From JBBPZA01 sp038330095 (lineage in GTDB: Bacteria; Actinomycetota; Thermoleophilia; Solirubrobacterales; Solirubrobacteraceae): a DNA stretch of 6,767 nucleotides. Positions 5,393-6,767 of the stretch are shown here, piece by piece. The position numbers and the translations under genes were made by a program. The DNA lies in assembly GCA_038330095.1 (NCBI GenBank), contig JBBQNQ010000125.1:1-6767 (forward strand), read 5' to 3'. Each line of letters opens with the position of its first letter. The stretch's first letter is position 1. The notes beneath the pieces are model-generated. The model saw only the letters and a program-made list of their open reading frames with translations, did not search any database and had not been told where the DNA came from.

Positions 5393-6306
5393 CCCTTGAA
5401 GGTCGAGGCGCCGTGGTCGCCGAAGGGCTCGTCGCGGTTGCGCACCGCCTGGCGGAACCCTCCATGCGCCGCCGATTGCTGGAAGGCGTAGCCCTCCGCG
5501 GTGTGGCGGGCGAGGCCGTCGAACACCGTCCCGAGCACCTGCGTCGCCTCCAGGCCCTGCGCGTGAAGCGTCTGATTGACCAGCAGCTTCATCATTGCGA
5601 GCTGGTTGACGGGCAGGCGGGCGATGCGCTGCACGAGGGTCTCGGTGCGCTGCACGAGTTGGTCGGGCGCAGGGGCCTCGATGGCCAGCCCCCACTCCAG
5701 CGCCTCTGCGCCCGACAGGCAGTCGCCGGTGAACAGCAGTCGCTTGGCACGCTGGGGCCCGAGCCGGTGGGCCCACAGCGACGTGGTCGGCGACCCCCAC
5801 ACGCGGGCCGGTGGATAGCCGATCTTCGCGTCGTCGGCGATCATCAGCAGATCCGAGCACAGCGCGAGGTCCGTGCCCCCGGCCACGCAGAACCCGTGCA
5901 CCCGGCACACGACCGGCTTGCTGCAGTGAAACAGCGACATGAACGCCCGGACATTGCGGCTCATCATCGCGTGGTCGACCATCGGGTCCCACGGCCGGCC
6001 GGGGTCGTGGTTGGTCGCGATCACCGCCGGATCCAGTGGCGAGCCGGGCGGCGCGTCCTCGCCGCCCGGGCCGCCGTCGGCCATCCCCTCGGCGCTCGCC
6101 ACCAGGTCGTAGCCGCCGCAGAAGCCCTTCCCGTTGCCGGCGAGCAGGAGCACGTGCACGGCGGGGTCGAGGTCCGCACGCTCGACGCAGTCGGCGAGCT
6201 GCGCGATCAGGATCGGAGTGAGGCCGTTGCCGCGTTCCGGCCGATTGAGGGTGATGCGGGCGACCCGCCCGGTGACCTCGTAGGCCACCGCCGCGGGTTC
6301 GCTCAT
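5389..6306 (-). CDS. Crotonase/enoyl-CoA hydratase superfamily protein, atypical active site
   Basis: The 305-residue protein has the crotonase fold. The N-terminal strand region has VARITLNRPERGNGL at 15-29; the first oxyanion-hole segment is GNGKGFCGGYDL at 57-68; the second is VHGFCVAGGTDLAL at 136-149. A C-terminal region containing LPVNQLAMMKLLVNQ and DEPFGDHG follows. Superfamily members act on acyl-CoA thioesters (hydration, isomerisation, hydrolysis, C-C cleavage). Against mitochondrial enoyl-CoA hydratase, E144 aligns with D146 and E164 with P166 (GYPPAR), so both glutamates used for hydration are replaced and ordinary hydratase activity is doubtful. A Gly/Pro-rich insertion of about 30 residues lies between 68 and 130. 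The ATG at 6306 overlaps the stop of the acyl-CoA dehydrogenase (ATGA), and its stop overlaps tetR (TTGA). The reaction is unknown; a role in fatty-acid or branched acyl-CoA metabolism follows only from context. Confidence 0.88.
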   Translation of the reverse strand: MSEPAAVAYEVTGRVARITLNRPERGNGLTPILIAQLADCVERADLDPAVHVLLLAGNGKGFCGGYDLVASAEGMADGGPGGEDAPPGSPLDPAVIATNHDPGRPWDPMVDHAMMSRNVRAFMSLFHCSKPVVCRVHGFCVAGGTDLALCSDLLMIADDAKIGYPPARVWGSPTTSLWAHRLGPQRAKRLLFTGDCLSGAEALEWGLAIEAPAPDQLVQRTETLVQRIARLPVNQLAMMKLLVNQTLHAQGLEATQVLGTVFDGLARHTAEGYAFQQSAAHGGFRQAVRNRDEPFGDHGASTFKG

Positions 6307-6767
6307 GCGGCCAGGGCGCGCTCGACGATCGCCTCCGCGTCGACGCCCGCCGGAAGCGTCCCGTAGGCCCGTCCGCCGTCGTCGAGCCGCGCGGCACAGA
6401 AGGCGTCGGCGACGGGCGCCGGCGCATGGCGCACGAGCAGGCTGGCCTGGAGCGCGACGCCGAGGTTCTCGACCAGGCGCCGCGCGCCGAACTGAACCGC
6501 CGCCGCGTCGGCGCCGAGCAGCGCGTCGGTCTGCCTGCGGACCGCCGCCAGGTGGGCGTCGAGGCGCGCGTCGGCCCCGGCCGCCAGCTCGCACTCGGCC
6601 ATGAACGCCGGCAGGCCTTCGGGCTCGGCGAACATCGCACGCAGGACATCGAGCGCCGAGACGTTGCCCGAGCCCTCCCAGATCGACATCAGCGGCGCGT
6701 CGCGGTAGAGCAGCGGCATCCCGGAGTCCTCGACGTAGCCGTTGCCGCCCAGGCACTCCAGCGCCTC
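6303..6767 (-). CDS. Acyl-CoA dehydrogenase, AidB-like, C-terminal part (cut by window edge)
   Basis: Only the last 154 residues are in the window; the gene continues beyond the right edge. It begins in frame with EALECLGGNGYVEDSG, followed by PLLYRDAPLMSIWEGSGNV. This is the FAD-domain end of the AidB-like branch of acyl-CoA dehydrogenases, in which WEGSGN replaces the YEGT motif of short-chain enzymes. The glutamate of WEG (31st visible residue) is at the position of the catalytic base. The remaining roughly 115 residues are a helical C-terminal extension like that of E. coli AidB, including APAPVADAFCAARL. Family members are flavoproteins that oxidise acyl-CoA esters at the alpha-beta bond; AidB itself is linked to alkylation damage and has weak dehydrogenase activity. 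Substrate cannot be told from this part. The stop overlaps the crotonase start by 4 nt (ATGA), so it is the upstream member of this operon. Confidence 0.88.
   Translation of the reverse strand, partial: EALECLGGNGYVEDSGMPLLYRDAPLMSIWEGSGNVSALDVLRAMFAEPEGLPAFMAECELAAGADARLDAHLAAVRRQTDALLGADAAAVQFGARRLVENLGVALQASLLVRHAPAPVADAFCAARLDDGGRAYGTLPAGVDAEAIVERALAA

Noticed and set aside
5413..6366. Forward-strand open frame of about 317 codons opposite the crotonase gene
   Set aside because: It is antisense to a well-supported gene, is rich in Arg, His and Ala, and shows no family motif; a high-GC shadow frame.
4796..6649. Reading the tetR frame upstream as one 617-residue fusion protein
   Set aside because: Upstream of 5392 this frame runs through crotonase and dehydrogenase coding sequence and is Arg/Pro/Ala-rich junk; only the last 198 residues resemble a protein family.
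1..6767. Mobile element, CRISPR array, tRNA, rRNA or toxin-antitoxin system
   Set aside because: I saw no transposase or integrase, no regularly spaced repeats, no structural RNA signature and no gap large enough to hide one; composition looks even across the window.

Overview
The window is high-GC DNA (about 70% by eye) packed with genes. It holds a forward-strand SUF iron-sulfur cluster assembly operon and, converging on it, a reverse-strand fatty-acid/acyl-CoA operon. The protein families, GC-rich codon third positions, TTG/GTG starts, a Rieske gene inside the suf operon and an actinobacterial-looking crotonase all suggest a high-GC actinomycetote. A Thermoleophilia/Solirubrobacterales-like lineage is my best guess, but it rests on impression and not on a search.

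Forward strand, about 33-4791: an Rrf2-family regulator, sufC (ATPase), sufU (zinc/sulfur-transfer protein of the U-type scaffold family), a small Rieske [2Fe-2S] ferredoxin, sufB and sufD. From sufC onward the genes overlap or are separated by 6 nt or less (sufC/sufU share one base, sufU-Rieske gap 6 nt, Rieske-sufB gap 1 nt, sufB/sufD overlap 8 nt), so this is almost certainly one transcript. SufB, SufC and SufD would form the SufBC2D scaffold complex. SufU would bring sulfur from a cysteine desulfurase, and the Rieske protein could supply electrons or be a client. The cysteine desulfurase (sufS) and sufT are not in the window. The Rrf2 protein has three cysteines in its effector region and is the probable Fe-S-sensing regulator of the operon.

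Reverse strand, about 6767-4796: the C-terminal part of an AidB-like acyl-CoA dehydrogenase (cut by the window edge), a crotonase-fold protein lacking both hydratase glutamates, and a TetR-family repressor. They are chained by 4-nt overlaps (ATGA, then TTGA). This looks like a self-regulated acyl-CoA metabolism operon.

The two operons meet tail to tail with only 4 nt between stop codons. That junction is a near-perfect inverted repeat in which both TAG stop codons are paired in the stem, a candidate bidirectional terminator. There is no gene-free stretch over 300 bases, and I saw no RNA gene, mobile element or CRISPR array. I did not find an obviously new multi-gene system. The points most worth a second look are the unusual suf gene order with an Rrf2 regulator and embedded Rieske protein, the insertion-less SufU, the degenerate crotonase active site, and the stop-codon hairpin.
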